DNA from: Telopea speciosissima
Taxonomy: Eukaryota; Streptophyta; Magnoliopsida; Proteales; Proteaceae
Reading direction: 5' to 3'
NCBI RefSeq assembly: GCF_018873765.1
Contig: NC_057920.1
Location: 15,575,307-15,639,306 of the forward strand
Length of the DNA: 64,000 bases
Positions 23,107-34,719 of the stretch are shown one piece after another. Both the position numbers and the translations under genes were made by a program. The first letter of the stretch is position 1; every line of letters starts with the position of its first letter. Below the pieces are notes generated by a model. The model was not told the origin of the DNA and did not search any database. It saw only the letters and a list, made by a program, of their open reading frames with translations.

Positions 23107-23355
23107 ATAAAAATGGCATATCTAGTGCATAAACCTCCAACCATTGCGGGGTTAGGGTTGGGTCATAATAAACGCAGCCTTACCCCGTTTCACATTCCAA
23201 GCGTATTATGGTAAAGGGTCTCAAGACCGGAAAAGTGGTCTTCTACCGTTTTTAAGCTACTCCTTCTCCACAATTAACTAGAACTAAAACTTGTAGAGTT
23301 GTAGTCGGAGTTGGATTAGCAACCCATGTACACCTCTTTCTCTCATGCAGATTAT

Positions 23356-23365
23356 CTATAAATAG
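23356..23365 (+). promoter_or_regulatory. TATA box of the GDSL esterase gene
   Basis: CTATAAATAG lies 74 bp before the ATG at 23439, which leaves room for a short leader of about 40-50 nt. Confidence 0.7.
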
Positions 23366-23438
23366 GCACCTTGGCTACACTGAGCCTCACAAGTCACAAC
23401 TCTCGATCGAGTACCCAATTCACAGTCTCTCCTCATCA

Positions 23439-25209
23439 ATGGCGACCTTCAAGATCTCCCTATTGATTTTAACTTCTTTTCTCTTCCTCCTTCCTCTTCT
23501 GCATCCCTGTGCTGCTACTCGATTCAAGAGCTGTTCATTCGATGCTATTTATCAATTTGGAGACTCCATATCCGATACTGGCAATCTAATCCGCGAAGCT
23601 CCGGTCGGAACTGCTACTCCGTTTGGTCATCTTCCCTATGGTATGACATTATCTAATACCCCTACCGGCCGGTGCTCCAATGGGCTTCTCATGATTGACT
23701 ATGTCGGTAAGTCACTTTTTCCATTCGTAGTTTCTTTATACAAGTCATCTATCGCTCTTATAGTTTTCTGGTAACCATTAATCTATCTAATTCTCCATCT
23801 TTTCAATGTTTTACAGCAATGGCTCTTCAGGTTCCCCTTCTAAACCCTTATTTGAATCGAAATGCCGATTTTAGTCATGGAGTTAACTTTGCAGTAGCTG
23901 GATCTACTGCCTTGGAGACTACATTACTTGCCAAACAAAAAATTTATGCCCCTGTAACCAACAGTTCACTCTTTGTCCAACTTGACTGGTTCAAGACACA
24001 TCTCAAATCCATTTGTTCCACTGAGACAGGTAATTAATTAATTAAAAATTTTTTTTTGGTACGAAGGTGATTAATTATTCTATATAATATATATACACAT
24101 ATGACTTCAATTTATATTCCATGACTGAAATATTTGTGTTTTGTAATTAATTAGAATGTAGACTGAAGCTTGGAAAATCTCACTTCATGGTTGGAGAGAT
24201 TGGAGGAAATGACTACAACTACGCATTCTTTCAAGGGAAAACCATGGAAGAGGTTGAAAGCCTAATATCTTATGTTGTTCAAAGGATCAAAGATGCTGTC
24301 ACGGTAATTAGTTGAATTCCTTCTTTTATTCTTTAATTAAGAAAATATTTTTTTTTCTCCTTTAATCATCCTGCTTCTTGGGACTCTAGCTTGTTGTCGT
24401 TATGTGCCTAATGGGGTTCGGTCTACTGTATGAGCATTAGATTGGGACAGCCTAGTATGAGATAGGTTAAAATGTTTGATTTAATGCGTTCTGTTAGCTT
24501 CGGAGCTAGCTTTTGAAAACCCTGGGGCAGAGAGGAGTCGCTTGGAAAGGGTTACCTATCGATCAAGTACTTAACACTCATATTGATCAGCTTCTTAATT
24601 ATTCTCTTATGTTGGATACAGGAAGTGATTAAACTTGGTGCAAAAAGAGTGGTGGTTCCTGGAAATTTTCCTATTGGATGTATACCGATCTATCTCACCG
24701 CATTCAAGAGCAATGATCCAGCATCTTACGATGAACTCAAGTGCCTGAAAGGATTAAACGATTTTGCAGTGAACCATAACATACAACTCCAACGTGCTAT
24801 TAGTTTGTTGAGGGAAGAGCATGGTAGTACTATTGATATTGCTTATGCTGACTATTACACAGCTTATCAGTGGGTGCTCTCCCATGCCCCTTTCCTTGGT
24901 AAGTCAAACTTTTGTTCTTTAAGAGCTTATTATTAGAAATATATATACAGAATAGCATTCAAATTAATCCTTTATTCATTCTTTTTTTCAGGTTTTGATG
25001 TGAACTCTATTCAAAAAGCATGTTGTGGAACTGGGGGAGAATACAACTTCAATGTGACAAAGATGTGTGGAGCTGAAGGAGTTCAAGTTTGCTCAAATCC
25101 AGAAACACATATGAGTTGGGATGGTGTTCATTCTACACAGAATGGATACAGGTTGATGGCAGATTGGCTTCTTCGTGACATCATGCCTAAAATCCGATGT
25201 TTCTTTTAA
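23439..25209 (+). CDS. GDSL esterase/lipase (SGNH hydrolase), secreted
   Basis: Five exons, 23439-23706, 23817-24029, 24155-24303, 24622-24898 and 24992-25209, all with GT/AG borders, join in frame to 374 aa, the usual family length. Residues 1-26 are a signal peptide (hydrophobic LLILTSFLFLLPLL, then CAA|T). All SGNH blocks are present: FGDSISDTGN with nucleophile Ser43, Gly118 in NFAVAGS, Asn179 in GEIGGNDYNY, and the WDGVH motif with Asp346 and His349. The five-exon layout and CCGTGGEYNFN segment match plant GDSL esterases of the acetylajmalan-esterase-like group; the substrate cannot be predicted. The predicted protein is secreted and would act on ester bonds of lipids, cell-wall or specialised metabolites. 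A small A/T-rich insertion with a 13-bp near-direct repeat abuts the exon 2 donor (24028-24077). The gene looks intact. Confidence 0.94.
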
Positions 25210-25776
25210 ATTAGTTTTAGTTTGAATAGGGTATCTAGAAAGTGATTTATTTCTTACAGAAAGTGGGCTATTAGATGATTATCAATTGTTCCTTAATTTT
25301 GTTTTGAGTCTATAGTTTGATCAAATGATTTGATTTTAATAGAGTAACTTTGCGTCGGATTTCCAAATCAAATTATTGAGGTTGTATAATGTTACAGTTT
25401 CATGTAGAAGTTGGTTGTGCCACAGGTTTTAATGATATAAAAAAATTTCAAAGAAACCATGATGTTTTTTCCTATCTAACAATAAGGATGTCAACTGATA
25501 TTCGAAAATCCGTATTTGATCCGCATTCATATCCGTTTAGGAGAATTTGAATCCGTCCGAAAACTATTCGGATATGAATATGATAATCCCCCTATCTGAC
25601 CGATTATTATCCGATTCGTTTAGCAATCCGACAGTAATAAAATGACTGAAACATATCTTTGTGTCCATCTATCAGATTAAGTTTTTTTTTTTTTTTTTTT
25701 TTTTAATAATTTATAAGTTAAGATAATGTGATTCTTTTTCTAAATTTTCTATTGGTTTATATACATGCATTGTGAT

Positions 25777-26448
25777 TAGGGGTGTCAATACCCAACCCGA
25801 ACCGATGAAACCGGCCCGAACCAGCCCGGACCACACCGAACCGAACTCTTAATGGTTCGGTTTGGTTTGTGGATCCAGAGAGGCAAACGGTTTGGCTTGG
25901 TTTGGGCTAGCCCGACGGTGCACCGGTAGCCCGAACCGTTAGGCCCGAACCCAAACTGAACCGACCTAACCCGATAAATGAGTAAATTAGTAAATGCCTA
26001 ATGCCCCATTGCCCCCTAAATGTGTTGTGATAGTTTCTCACTTTATCTCATATCCTTTGTTAGTGATTACCCAACCAATTGTATCCATAAGCCGTGATAG
26101 TTTCTCACTTTATCTCATATCCTTTGTTAGTGATTACCCAACCAATTGTATCCATAGGCCATAGGACATAGGATACAAAAATGCATTGTATTTGAAATAT
26201 TTTATGTACTTATAAGAGAAAGAGAAGAAAAATTAGCACTAACCGGACCTTACTAGTTATATAAAACCGGTACCAAACCGAATCCAAACCGATATCAACC
26301 CGTTATCATAAATCGAAACCGACACGAAATCAAACCGCACCGAAATCGAAACCGCACCGAAACCGAACATTTCTTAATGGTTTGGTTTCGGTTTCTATAA
26401 AAGTCACACCGAAACCGAAAAGCCCGAACCGGCCCGTTGACACCCCTA
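25777..26448. mobile_element. hAT-like non-autonomous element, 672 bp
   Basis: Perfect 12-bp inverted ends TAGGGGTGTCAA and a perfect 8-bp target duplication ATTGTGAT (25769-25776 and 26449-26456), diagnostic of hAT. Sub-terminal regions are packed with ACCGAA/CCCGAACC words on both sides, likely transposase-binding repeats. It contains a 67-bp tandem duplication (26027-26160). No transposase. Confidence 0.9.
26027..26160 (+). repeat. 67-bp tandem duplication
   Basis: Two adjacent copies (26027-26093 and 26094-26160), starting GTGATAGTTTCTCAC, differ at one position near the end (AAGCC vs AGGCC). It lies inside the hAT-like element and is very recent. Confidence 0.95.
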
Positions 26449-26621
26449 ATTGTGATACATAAAATCACATATCTATCTAAATAAATACAAGATAAAATCA
26501 AAAGCAAAAAATGTAAGAAAATCAAAGACTTAAGAAGAGTAGAAAGGGTAGTCGCTAAACTCTCTCAAATCTCAACCCTAACCCTCATCCACAAAATGGT
26601 AAAGATGTCAACATATAGGAT

Positions 26622-28212
26622 TAGGTGTGCAAGTTTGGCCCTGTCGGCCCGAATCCGCCCTGGCCCGCCCTGAGCCCGAACAGGGCATGGGCTAAAGATT
26701 TCTAGCCCTGAGGGCGGGTTAGGGTCAGAAATTCCTGGCCCTGAGTCAGGGTCGGGTCGGGTCAGGGTTGAGACCTCGGGTAAGCCCGACCCTGATTTTG
26801 GACCTGATTTTGACCCTGATCTTGGCCCTAATCTAGACCCTGATTTTGACCCTGAAAGAAACTATTTAAAAAGTTTGCAGGACACCCATGTACACTTGTC
26901 CAATTACAGGCAGCATGCGCCACAGCTTGACTCCCGTTTCAAGATGATTTTTTTTCTCCATCTATATGTGCACTTGAAATTTTAAGCATATGATTTGTTT
27001 GTATGCTAAGAAGTAAGAACCATTTGAGATGATAACTAATAAAACAGATACACAAACCGATAAATACAGAAACCATAACTCACTAAACATGCATTATAGT
27101 AAAATATAAGCTGTTGAATGGAATCACTTTCCTACAAACAACTAATTAAATAAATTATGTTATGGTAGCTATAGTAAGCAGGTTAGTTTATAAAAGATAT
27201 TGCTCTCCTGACAAAGGTATTAGAGAGATTAAACACAATAACACATAAACCAGCAGCATTCATGCAACATTGTTCAAAACCATGCATGAAACTCTCAAGA
27301 AATCCAACCAACATTCATCTATACCACTTAGTTCTCTTCTTCACAAATATTAGTTTCTCTGCTCATCTCTCTTGGATGGACTATAAAAATAAATAAAGAA
27401 ACAGAGACTCTTACATGGTTTTTTACCCATTAGTCCATTACCCTCCAAATCAGCTTGCATTGGATGAGATTGGAGAAATCAGCATTTCCAACCAAGAGCT
27501 TTAACATCCTATCCTGTTCCTGATGACATTGAGTTTCTGAAATCAACTGACAAACAGCATCAGATGCAGCACCAGCACCACCACATTAGCCGCAGAGCTA
27601 GCAACAGTAGAAGCAGAATCATGACCTCCCAACTCCCAAGCCGCATCTTTTGGGAACGAAATGGAAACCAAAAGAAAATGACAAATTGAAAGTTCTATTG
27701 ATTAATCAGAAAAACTAGAAAATAGAAATTAACCCAAAAAATCTAAAACCAAACACGAATGGAACTACTGAAATCCTGCAAAAACACACAAGCAATTATT
27801 AAATTCTAGTAATGAGAGGGACGAGAGGTGGAGGGCCAAGACAGAACATGATCAAGAGATATCTGGCAATTCAAAGGGTTTGGACTTTGAACATTGTAAA
27901 CATTCATAGACATGCCGGGGTTCTTCGTCGTGCAAGCATCAATTGCAGAACCAGAGCCAACCAGCAGTAACAACAACGAGACCAGTAGGCTTCTCATTCT
28001 CTGTCTCATCGTCCTCTTCAGTCTTCAACCAATTAGGGCCAACCCGGTCCGACCCTACCCAATCAGGGCGGGGTTGGGCTTGGCCCTGTCAGGGTCAGGG
28101 TTAGGGTCAGGGTTTTAAGACCCTGAGTCAGGGTCAGGGCGGGTTTGGGCCTAGATAAGGGGACTCAGGGTTGGGCTGGGGTTTCAAAAATCCCGACCCT
28201 GTTGCAGCCCTA
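26622..28212. mobile_element. hAT-like element, 1591 bp, with possible captured gene DNA
   Basis: Ends TAGGTGTGCAAG (left) and TAGGGCTGCAAC (right, inverted), flanked by a perfect 8-bp duplication TATAGGAT (26614-26621 and 28213-28220). Sub-terminal zones are rich in CCCTGA/GGGTCAGGG words at both ends. The middle lacks these and includes an ORF with a signal peptide on the minus strand, so it may be captured host DNA. No transposase. Confidence 0.85.
27550..28009 (-). pseudogene. Unidentified cargo of the hAT element (secreted, possibly GPI-anchored)
   Basis: The minus strand opens with an ATG at 28009 and a classic signal peptide (RSLLVSLLLLLVGSGSA), then IDACTTKNPGMSMNVYNV up to a stop at 27806. 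Further along, near 27660-27560, another open stretch (DAAWELGGHDSASTVASS then a hydrophobic tail and stop) looks like a GPI-anchor signal. The two could be first and last exons of a small captured gene. I do not recognise the family, and expression is unknown. Confidence 0.35.
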
Positions 28213-28318
28213 TATAGGATAGTATCCGGATCGTCCGAATATAATTGGATACGAAATGATAATGCCACTATCTGATCTAATTCGATCCATTTACATCCTT
28301 ATCTATCAGTATGCATGC

Positions 28319-28586
28319 GGGGGTGTAAATGAATAGCCGAAATCCATTTCCATATCCGTGTCCATATCCGTTTAGCACTATCTGAATCCGTCCGAAAGCT
28401 AAACGAATGCGGATACGGATAGGCTATCACTATCCGAAAAGCTATATTTACATGTAAACGGATAAAATATCCGATCTGTATCCATGTCCGTATCCGTTTA
28501 GCACTATCCAAATCCGCCCGATAGCTAATCGGATGCGGATACAAATATAGCACTATCCGAGCCGAATCCGATCCGTTTACAGCCCT
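28319..28586. mobile_element. hAT-like MITE, 268 bp
   Basis: Inverted ends GGGGGTGTAAA (left) and AGGGCTGTAAA (right, inverted), with a perfect 8-bp duplication ATGCATGC (28311-28318 and 28587-28594). The inside repeats ATATCCGT / GTTTAGCACTATC modules. It lies just outside the outer hAT element, making a cluster of four. Confidence 0.82.
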
Positions 28587-28594
28587 ATGCATGC

Positions 28595-29220
28595 CCCAAA
28601 TGAAATAATCCGCCACCTCTCATGGATACACTTTATAATGCAATACCACACAAACATCTTCTATGGGAAATATTATCACTAGGTGAATAATCCTCAGAAT
28701 AACATAATAATACCATCCTTGTCTACTCAAACTCCGCCTACTCCATTAATCACACGGCAGAACCAGGTTCTCATATGATTCAACCAAAATAGATCCATTG
28801 CAATTCTTAATAATAATCTCTCTTACTTTTTCTCTAATTGCCCCCACAAATCCCCTTCCCTCAAACCCCAATGGAAAGGGGGAAAGAAGATGAGGAGTAC
28901 TCTCCATGAATTGCATACTCCCGTTATTGGCATAGCATTAAGACTTAAGAGATACTGCCATCTTAGCTCATATCATTTGTTCAGTTTTCGATTATACACA
29001 GAACTTGGTATGCGGATCAAACTGAAAACTTCCCATCCTTTGTAGGGCCACAAAACTAGTTTTGGTTTTAAATAAGTTTTTGAAACAATTTAAGATTCAA
29101 AATAACCTTTAAGTATTTGTTTAGATACAAAAGTTAGTTTCAAAACTCTTTCTCTTTGATTGCTTGTAAATTCAGTTTTTTTGAGACATTTTTATGACTC
29201 TCTATGAAGCTTCTTAAGAC
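28595..29220. other. Intergenic, nothing recognised
   Basis: AT-rich DNA with no supported ORF, terminal repeat or RNA gene. Confidence 0.4.
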
Positions 29221-29229
29221 TTTTAATCT

Positions 29230-29341
29230 TCAGTTTTGGGGATTCTTAATGTCTTCTCTTAATATCTCCCCGATATGAATAAAGAGGGGGCGAATTAAGT
29301 CCCTCTTGAGAGCAATCAAGTCCCTCTTAAGATGAATCAAG
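29230..29341 (+). repeat. Minisatellite, left block
   Basis: Degenerate units of about 24-27 bp around the core AAGTCCCTCTTGAGA / ATCAAGTCCCTCTTAAGATG. The array resumes at 34129 on the far side of the copia element, so the element inserted into it. Confidence 0.7.
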
Positions 29342-29516
29342 TGTAGAGAATTGATAAACTGTGATATTATTACTGTGAAGAGAGTTACACTTATATAGGC
29401 CAGATGGCATAACTGAATCAAGAAAGGAATCTATACACGTGGCTAACTGAACAGCTGTATAACCTAACAGTTGTAACTAACACTATGGAGAGCACATGGG
29501 GTCCTTCTCCTTTACA
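29342..29516 (-). repeat. 3' LTR of the 29.3-34.1 kb copia element
   Basis: 175 bp, TG...CA on either strand; pairs with 33954-34128. Confidence 0.95.
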
Positions 29517-32500
29517 CGCCCCCGCAAGCGAAGCGGGTCATAGACAGCAAGCTTCTCATGAAGTAATGCAAACCGTTTGCCGAGAAAGACCCTTGGTGAG
29601 TGTATCCGCAATCTGATCAACCATAGAAATATACCGAACAAGCATACGCTTTGAGGCCACCAACTCACGGACATACTGATAATCAATCTCAAGATGTTTT
29701 GTCCGGGAATGAAACATAGGGTTGGCTATCATATACGTAGCCCCAATATTATCGCACCACAAAGTCGGAGCAGCAGGAAGAAAAACACCCAGCTCACCAA
29801 GAAGGGAGCGAATCCAGACAAGCTCCGCTATTGCAGCAGCAATGGCCCTGTACTCAGATTCGGTGGAGGAGCAAGCTACAGTTCGCTGTTTACGAGAGCA
29901 CCAAGATATCAAATGTGTGCCAAGATAGATACAAAAGCCCGTTGTAGAACGACGGTCATCAGGGCAGCCAACCCAATCAGCATCGGAGTATGCAAAAAGG
30001 GTAATAGGAGATGAAACCCCAAAGTACAAGCCATAGGTTCTAGTGGCACAAAGATAATGCAAGATGCGTTTCACAGCAGCCCAATGTTGGTCTGTTGGAG
30101 AGTGCATAAACTTGGCCACACGGTTAACCGCAAAACCAATGTCCGGTTTGGTGATGGAAAGGTATTGTAAGGAACCAACCGTGCAGCGATAAAGGGTGTC
30201 ATCCGGCAATGGAACTCTTGTTGTGATGGATAAGGACGAACCAGTTGCAACAGGGGTGGAGATCGGCTTGGTATTGGCCATATTCGTTTGAGTAAGAAGG
30301 TCCGATATATACTTGCGTTGAGTGAGATGGAGGCCTGCAGCAGTGCGTTGCACTTCCAGCCCAAGAAAATATTGCAAGGGCCCAAGGTCTTTTAAGGAAA
30401 AGGCTCCTGACAGGGCTTTAATAAAGCCCGAAACTGTAGCTGGGTCATTGCCAGTGATCAAAAGGTCATCCACAAAAATGAGGAAGTAGAGAACTACTTG
30501 GGAAGACCGAAATATAAACAAAGAGGTGTTCGTACGGGATGCCATAAAGCCCTGGGATAGAACAAAAGTACTGAGCTTCGTGTACCAAGCTCGCGGTGCC
30601 TGCCAAAGACTGTACAATGATTTGCGCAAATGGCAAACATGATGAGGAAAGGAACTGTCCACAAACCCTGGAGGCTGGACCATATATACAGATTCAATGA
30701 GATTACCGTGAAGGAATGCATTGGAAACATCCAACTGTCTAACAGGCCAGCCATGAGTTACCGTAAGTGACAAAACAATGCGAATGGTGGCGGGTTTGAC
30801 AACCAGGCTAAAGGTTTCATTAAAATCAAAACCCGGACGTTGATGAAATCCCTTTGCCACCAAGCGGGCCTTATACCGCTCAACAGATCCATTGGAGCAC
30901 CGTTTAACCTGAAACACCCATTTGCAACCAATAACATTGTGAGAGGAGGATGGTGGGATAAGAACCCAAGTCCCATTTTGAAGGAGAGCATTAAACTCTT
31001 CTAGCATTGCCTTGCGCCAGTGTGGGCTTTTTGTAGCCTGAGAATAACAAGTAGGGACCTCCTGGTCGGTAATGGGTACCGCCGTGGTGGCAAGGTCCAA
31101 GCGAGTCGATGGTTTAAGTGAACCAGTACGTGATCGAGTAACCATTAGATGGGCACTAGATGTAGGTACCATATATGTATTTGAAAGTGGAGCAGCTGCA
31201 GAAGGCACATTGGATGGGCCAGCCAAAGTATCAACAATTGCACTAGTGGAAGGCCCAAAATCACTGCAAGACCCAGTGTCATCATGTGGGTTTGTTAGCG
31301 GATCAGTAAGGGCATTAGTGGTAGCCCGGGGCCCATGAGCAGTTTCATTAGGTGAAGGCACAGATGATGGCAGCAAAATGGGTCGTGGAGACAACCATGA
31401 CGTTGTGGGTTGGGCTTTGGGCCTAGCCTGTGTCAAATAGGCATACAGAAATATTGTTTCCTCAAATTTTACATGACATGAAATGTACACCTTTGTCGTT
31501 GATGGATCATAGCAGCGATAACCTCTATGAGAGGGAGAGTAGCCAATAAAAATGCACGGATGCGAACAAGCCTGAAATTTGGAGGCTGCATATGGTCTAA
31601 GCCATGGATAGCTAAGGCAACCAAAAATCCGAAGTGATTTATAATCAGGTTTGGTGCCAAATAATCTCTCAAACGGTGAGATATTGCATAGAAGAGGCAG
31701 TGGATGCCTGTTGATAAGAAAAATAGCCGTCTGAAATGCAGCAGTCCAAAATAGATCAGGCATGCCAGCCTGAAACAATAGAGCCAACCCAGTCTCAACC
31801 ACGTGGCGGTGTTTGCGTTCAGCAACACCATTCTGCTCTTGTGTATGAGGACAAGAAAGTCTGTGCGAGGTGCCATTGTGGGCAAGGTAGGGAGTAAGTT
31901 TTTGAAACTCCCCTCCACCATCGGATTGAAAAGCCTTTATGGGCCTATCAAAATACTTCTCAACAAGTGACTTGAACCTTTCAAAGACAGTAAACACATC
32001 TGATTTGTTCTTAATAGGAAAAACCCAATAGTACTTACTATAGCCATCGATGAAAAGCACATAATATCGAAAACTATCAAAGGAAAGGAAATAACAGGAG
32101 ACGGGCCCCAGACGTCACTATGTATCAAGTCCAATGGGCCAGAACTAAGAGAGTCTGAATTAACAAATGGAAGTTTATGGGACTTAGAGCAATTACAAGC
32201 ATTACAGTATGAAAGAGAGCCTGCAAATGGAATCAAGGAACTAGCAAGAATGTGACGAACACGCCTGGCAGTAGCATGACCAAGACGTGCCAATCATCAA
32301 GTGTAGAAGCAGAAACAGCAGGGAATGAATAGATGCTGGTGGAAGCCGAAGGTGCAGCAGCAACAGTAGGTGAGAAGTGTAAAAAATAAAGCCCATTGCC
32401 ACTCAGGGAGCTGCAGAAACTCTTGTGTGTCTGGCAGTCCTTAACAACAAATGAAGAGTTATGGAACTCAAGATAAACATGATTATCAGCACAGAAACGA

Positions 32501-33953
32501 GATATAGAGAGTAGATTGCAATGAATATTTGGCACACACAGAACATTATTCAATTGAAAAACATGATTATTAGAAAGAACTGAAGTTGAACCAAAATGGG
32601 AGATCAACAGACCTTGACCATTACCCACGATGACATTGTCTGAACGCATATAAGACTCACAAATTGCTAAGTTGGAAAGGTCTGCAGTAATGTGATTATT
32701 AGAACCACTATCAAGCAACCACAGAGAAGATGAAGATGAAGATGAACTGAAAGAAGACATAGCAGATGAGCAGATTTTACCAAGATACACGTGATTAAAA
32801 CGTTGTGGGCACTGCGAGGCTGAGTGACCATCCAAACGACAAATCTGGCAATTGTGTCGAGGTAGAGTCGTGTAAGATGAGGAAGAATCAGCCAACTGAT
32901 AAGCAGAGGAATCAGGGGAAGACGACTGGGCGGATCGGCGATTGCGATCAGCAGTGTTGTAATTGCCACGATAGCCTGTGGAGCCTTGATTACGAGGCTG
33001 ATCAGAACCAGAAGCACGGCCATCAGAGTACTGGCACCGGTGTTGAGTGGAATACTGAGAGCGACAACTGCGATAACGAGATCTATAGGAACCACGATCA
33101 GAGCGAGATTTTCGATCAGATCCACGCATAGCAGAGTTAGCGGTCAATATCGTCGTCGTAGCAGCGGTTGCCGTGGAAGACAAATAAAATTCCTGGCTCA
33201 AGAGAAGGCCGGTGAGATCAAGAAATGAGACAGAATCTGTGCGAATACGAACAAAGGTGGCAAAGTCTCTGTAATCATCGCCAAGGCCCCGTAGGACGGC
33301 AAGAACCAAATCTTCATCTGAGATAGGGTTATCAATAGCCGCAAGAGCATCAGCTATCGATCGAACCTCAAGCAAATACTCAGATATGGTAGATGAACCT
33401 TTGGTGAGACAAAGCAGCCGATCTTTTAAATCCATGATTCGAGATCTGGATGAAGGTGCAAAAACTCGAGCTAATGTGATCCAAGCATCAGACAAAGTAG
33501 GAGTATTGATAATGTGTGGGAGAGTTTCCTCGGTGAGAGAGGAGATGATCTGGCTGAGAATCAGCTGATCTTGGCGATCCCAGAGGTCCACAGCAGGATC
33601 CAAGATAACAGAGCCAGCGAAATCCAGCGTGGTAGACGACGATCGTGGGAAAGAGCCATCAATGTATCCCAAAAGACCATGGCCTCGCAGTAGCGGAAGA
33701 AATTGCGCCTTCCACTATAGATAATTGGTAGCTGTGAGCTTCAGAGGTAAAGAAGGCGAAACATGAAGAGAAACTAGATTTGAAGTCATCGCAACACAAG
33801 AAAAGAGAGAATGAAAGTGTCAAAATCAGAGAACAGTTGCAGAGAACAAAAAGCAAGCAGTGATGGGACAACACAAAGAGAGAAACTTAGAAGAGAAATC
33901 TGCAGAGGAGAAAAAGTAAATCAACTCGTGAGAGCATGTTGACTCTGATACCG

Positions 33954-34128
33954 TGTAGAGAATTGATAAACTGTGATATTATTACTGTGAAGAGAGTTAC
34001 ACTTATATAGGCCAAATGGCATAACTGAATCAAGAAAGAAATCTATACACGTGGCTAACTGAACAGCTGTACAACCTAACAGTTGTAACTAACACTGTGG
34101 AGAGCACATGGGGTCCTTCTCCTTTACA
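33954..34128 (-). repeat. 5' LTR of the 29.3-34.1 kb copia element
   Basis: 175 bp; four transitions separate it from the 3' LTR. The tRNA-Met primer-binding site lies directly inside it. Confidence 0.95.
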
Positions 34129-34305
34129 TCTAGTCCTGTTGAGATTAATTAATCCATCTTAAGATTAATAAAGCTTTCTTAAGATAATCAAATCCCTATG
34201 GAGATTAATAAAGTCTCTTTTAAAATGAATCAAATCTCTCTTGAATTAATCAAGTCTCCCTTAAGATTAATCAATTCTCTTTATCTTGAGATGAATCCTG
34301 GCCCT
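34129..34305 (+). repeat. Minisatellite, right block
   Basis: Units of about 24-27 bp with cores such as TTAAGATTAAT(C/A)AAGTCT; it continues the array at 29230-29341. Confidence 0.7.
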
Positions 34306-34700
34306 TTTGTATCATCTGTATGCATGTGTTGATATTATTTATTCTCATTGTTTGTGTTGAGTTTTGAAGTGATACTATTATAAGTATTTTCTTTTCAGTT
34401 TGAGCACAACCTTGTAGTACTCGAAGGAGTCTAGTAGTCAAGTGCACGATTATTAGGGGAGCCAATTGGTTATTTTATCTTAGAGACTAATTCGCAATAT
34501 TCCCAGTTGCACCATAGGGGCGCCTACGATCTTAAAGACAGTATCAAGTGACACGACTCAGTCCGCAAATTTTCTAACATAAATTTTGTTACAGGTTCCT
34601 CGAAGAGGTAGTACAAGTAATATGTTGAAAGCTCTTACCGTAAAATAACTTTCTACTCATTTATATTTGATCTCTCAATATTCTGACATATATTTCCTAC
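34306..34700. other. Intergenic, nothing recognised
   Basis: No supported coding sequence or repeat border. Confidence 0.35.
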
Positions 34701-34719
34701 AACCGGGAATCTTGTTTGT

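Larger units (their letters stand above)
25483..28301. mobile_element. Outer hAT-like element holding two later insertions
   Basis: Ends TAAGGATGTCAA (left) and, inverted from the right, TAAGGATGTAAA; imperfect 8-bp flanks TCTAACAA / TCTATCAG. Its own sequence (about 540 bp, rich in ATCCG/CGGAT words) is split into three pieces by the elements at 25777-26448 and 26622-28212. Non-coding. It is the oldest of the nest, consistent with its imperfect duplication. Confidence 0.6.
29342..34128 (-). mobile_element. Ty1/copia LTR retrotransposon, nearly whole
   Basis: 4787 bp, minus strand. Two 175-bp LTRs (29342-29516 and 33954-34128), TG...CA, differ at 4 sites (2.3%), so insertion was recent (of order one million years at usual plant rates). 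A primer-binding site of the initiator-Met type (GGTATCAGAG) follows the 5' LTR and a G-rich polypurine tract (GCGGGGGCG) precedes the 3' LTR. The flanks TCAAG / TCTAG are a 4-of-5 target duplication. Parts in order: gag with CCHC knuckle (CQICRLDGHSASQC), protease (LLDSGSNNH), integrase, reverse transcriptase (YLIFVDDLLITG, FLHGNLIESVYM) and RNase H ending with the TKHLEIDYQYVRE motif: canonical copia order. The frames look almost whole, with about one or two breaks. Confidence 0.95.

Noticed and set aside
22704-23132. 142-codon ORF upstream of the GDSL gene
   Set aside because: It runs through a MITE with a target duplication and has no recognisable domain; the opposite strand is equally open there.
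29694-33568. Plus-strand ORFs opposite the copia element
   Set aside because: They mirror the minus-strand gag-pol frames and match no protein type.
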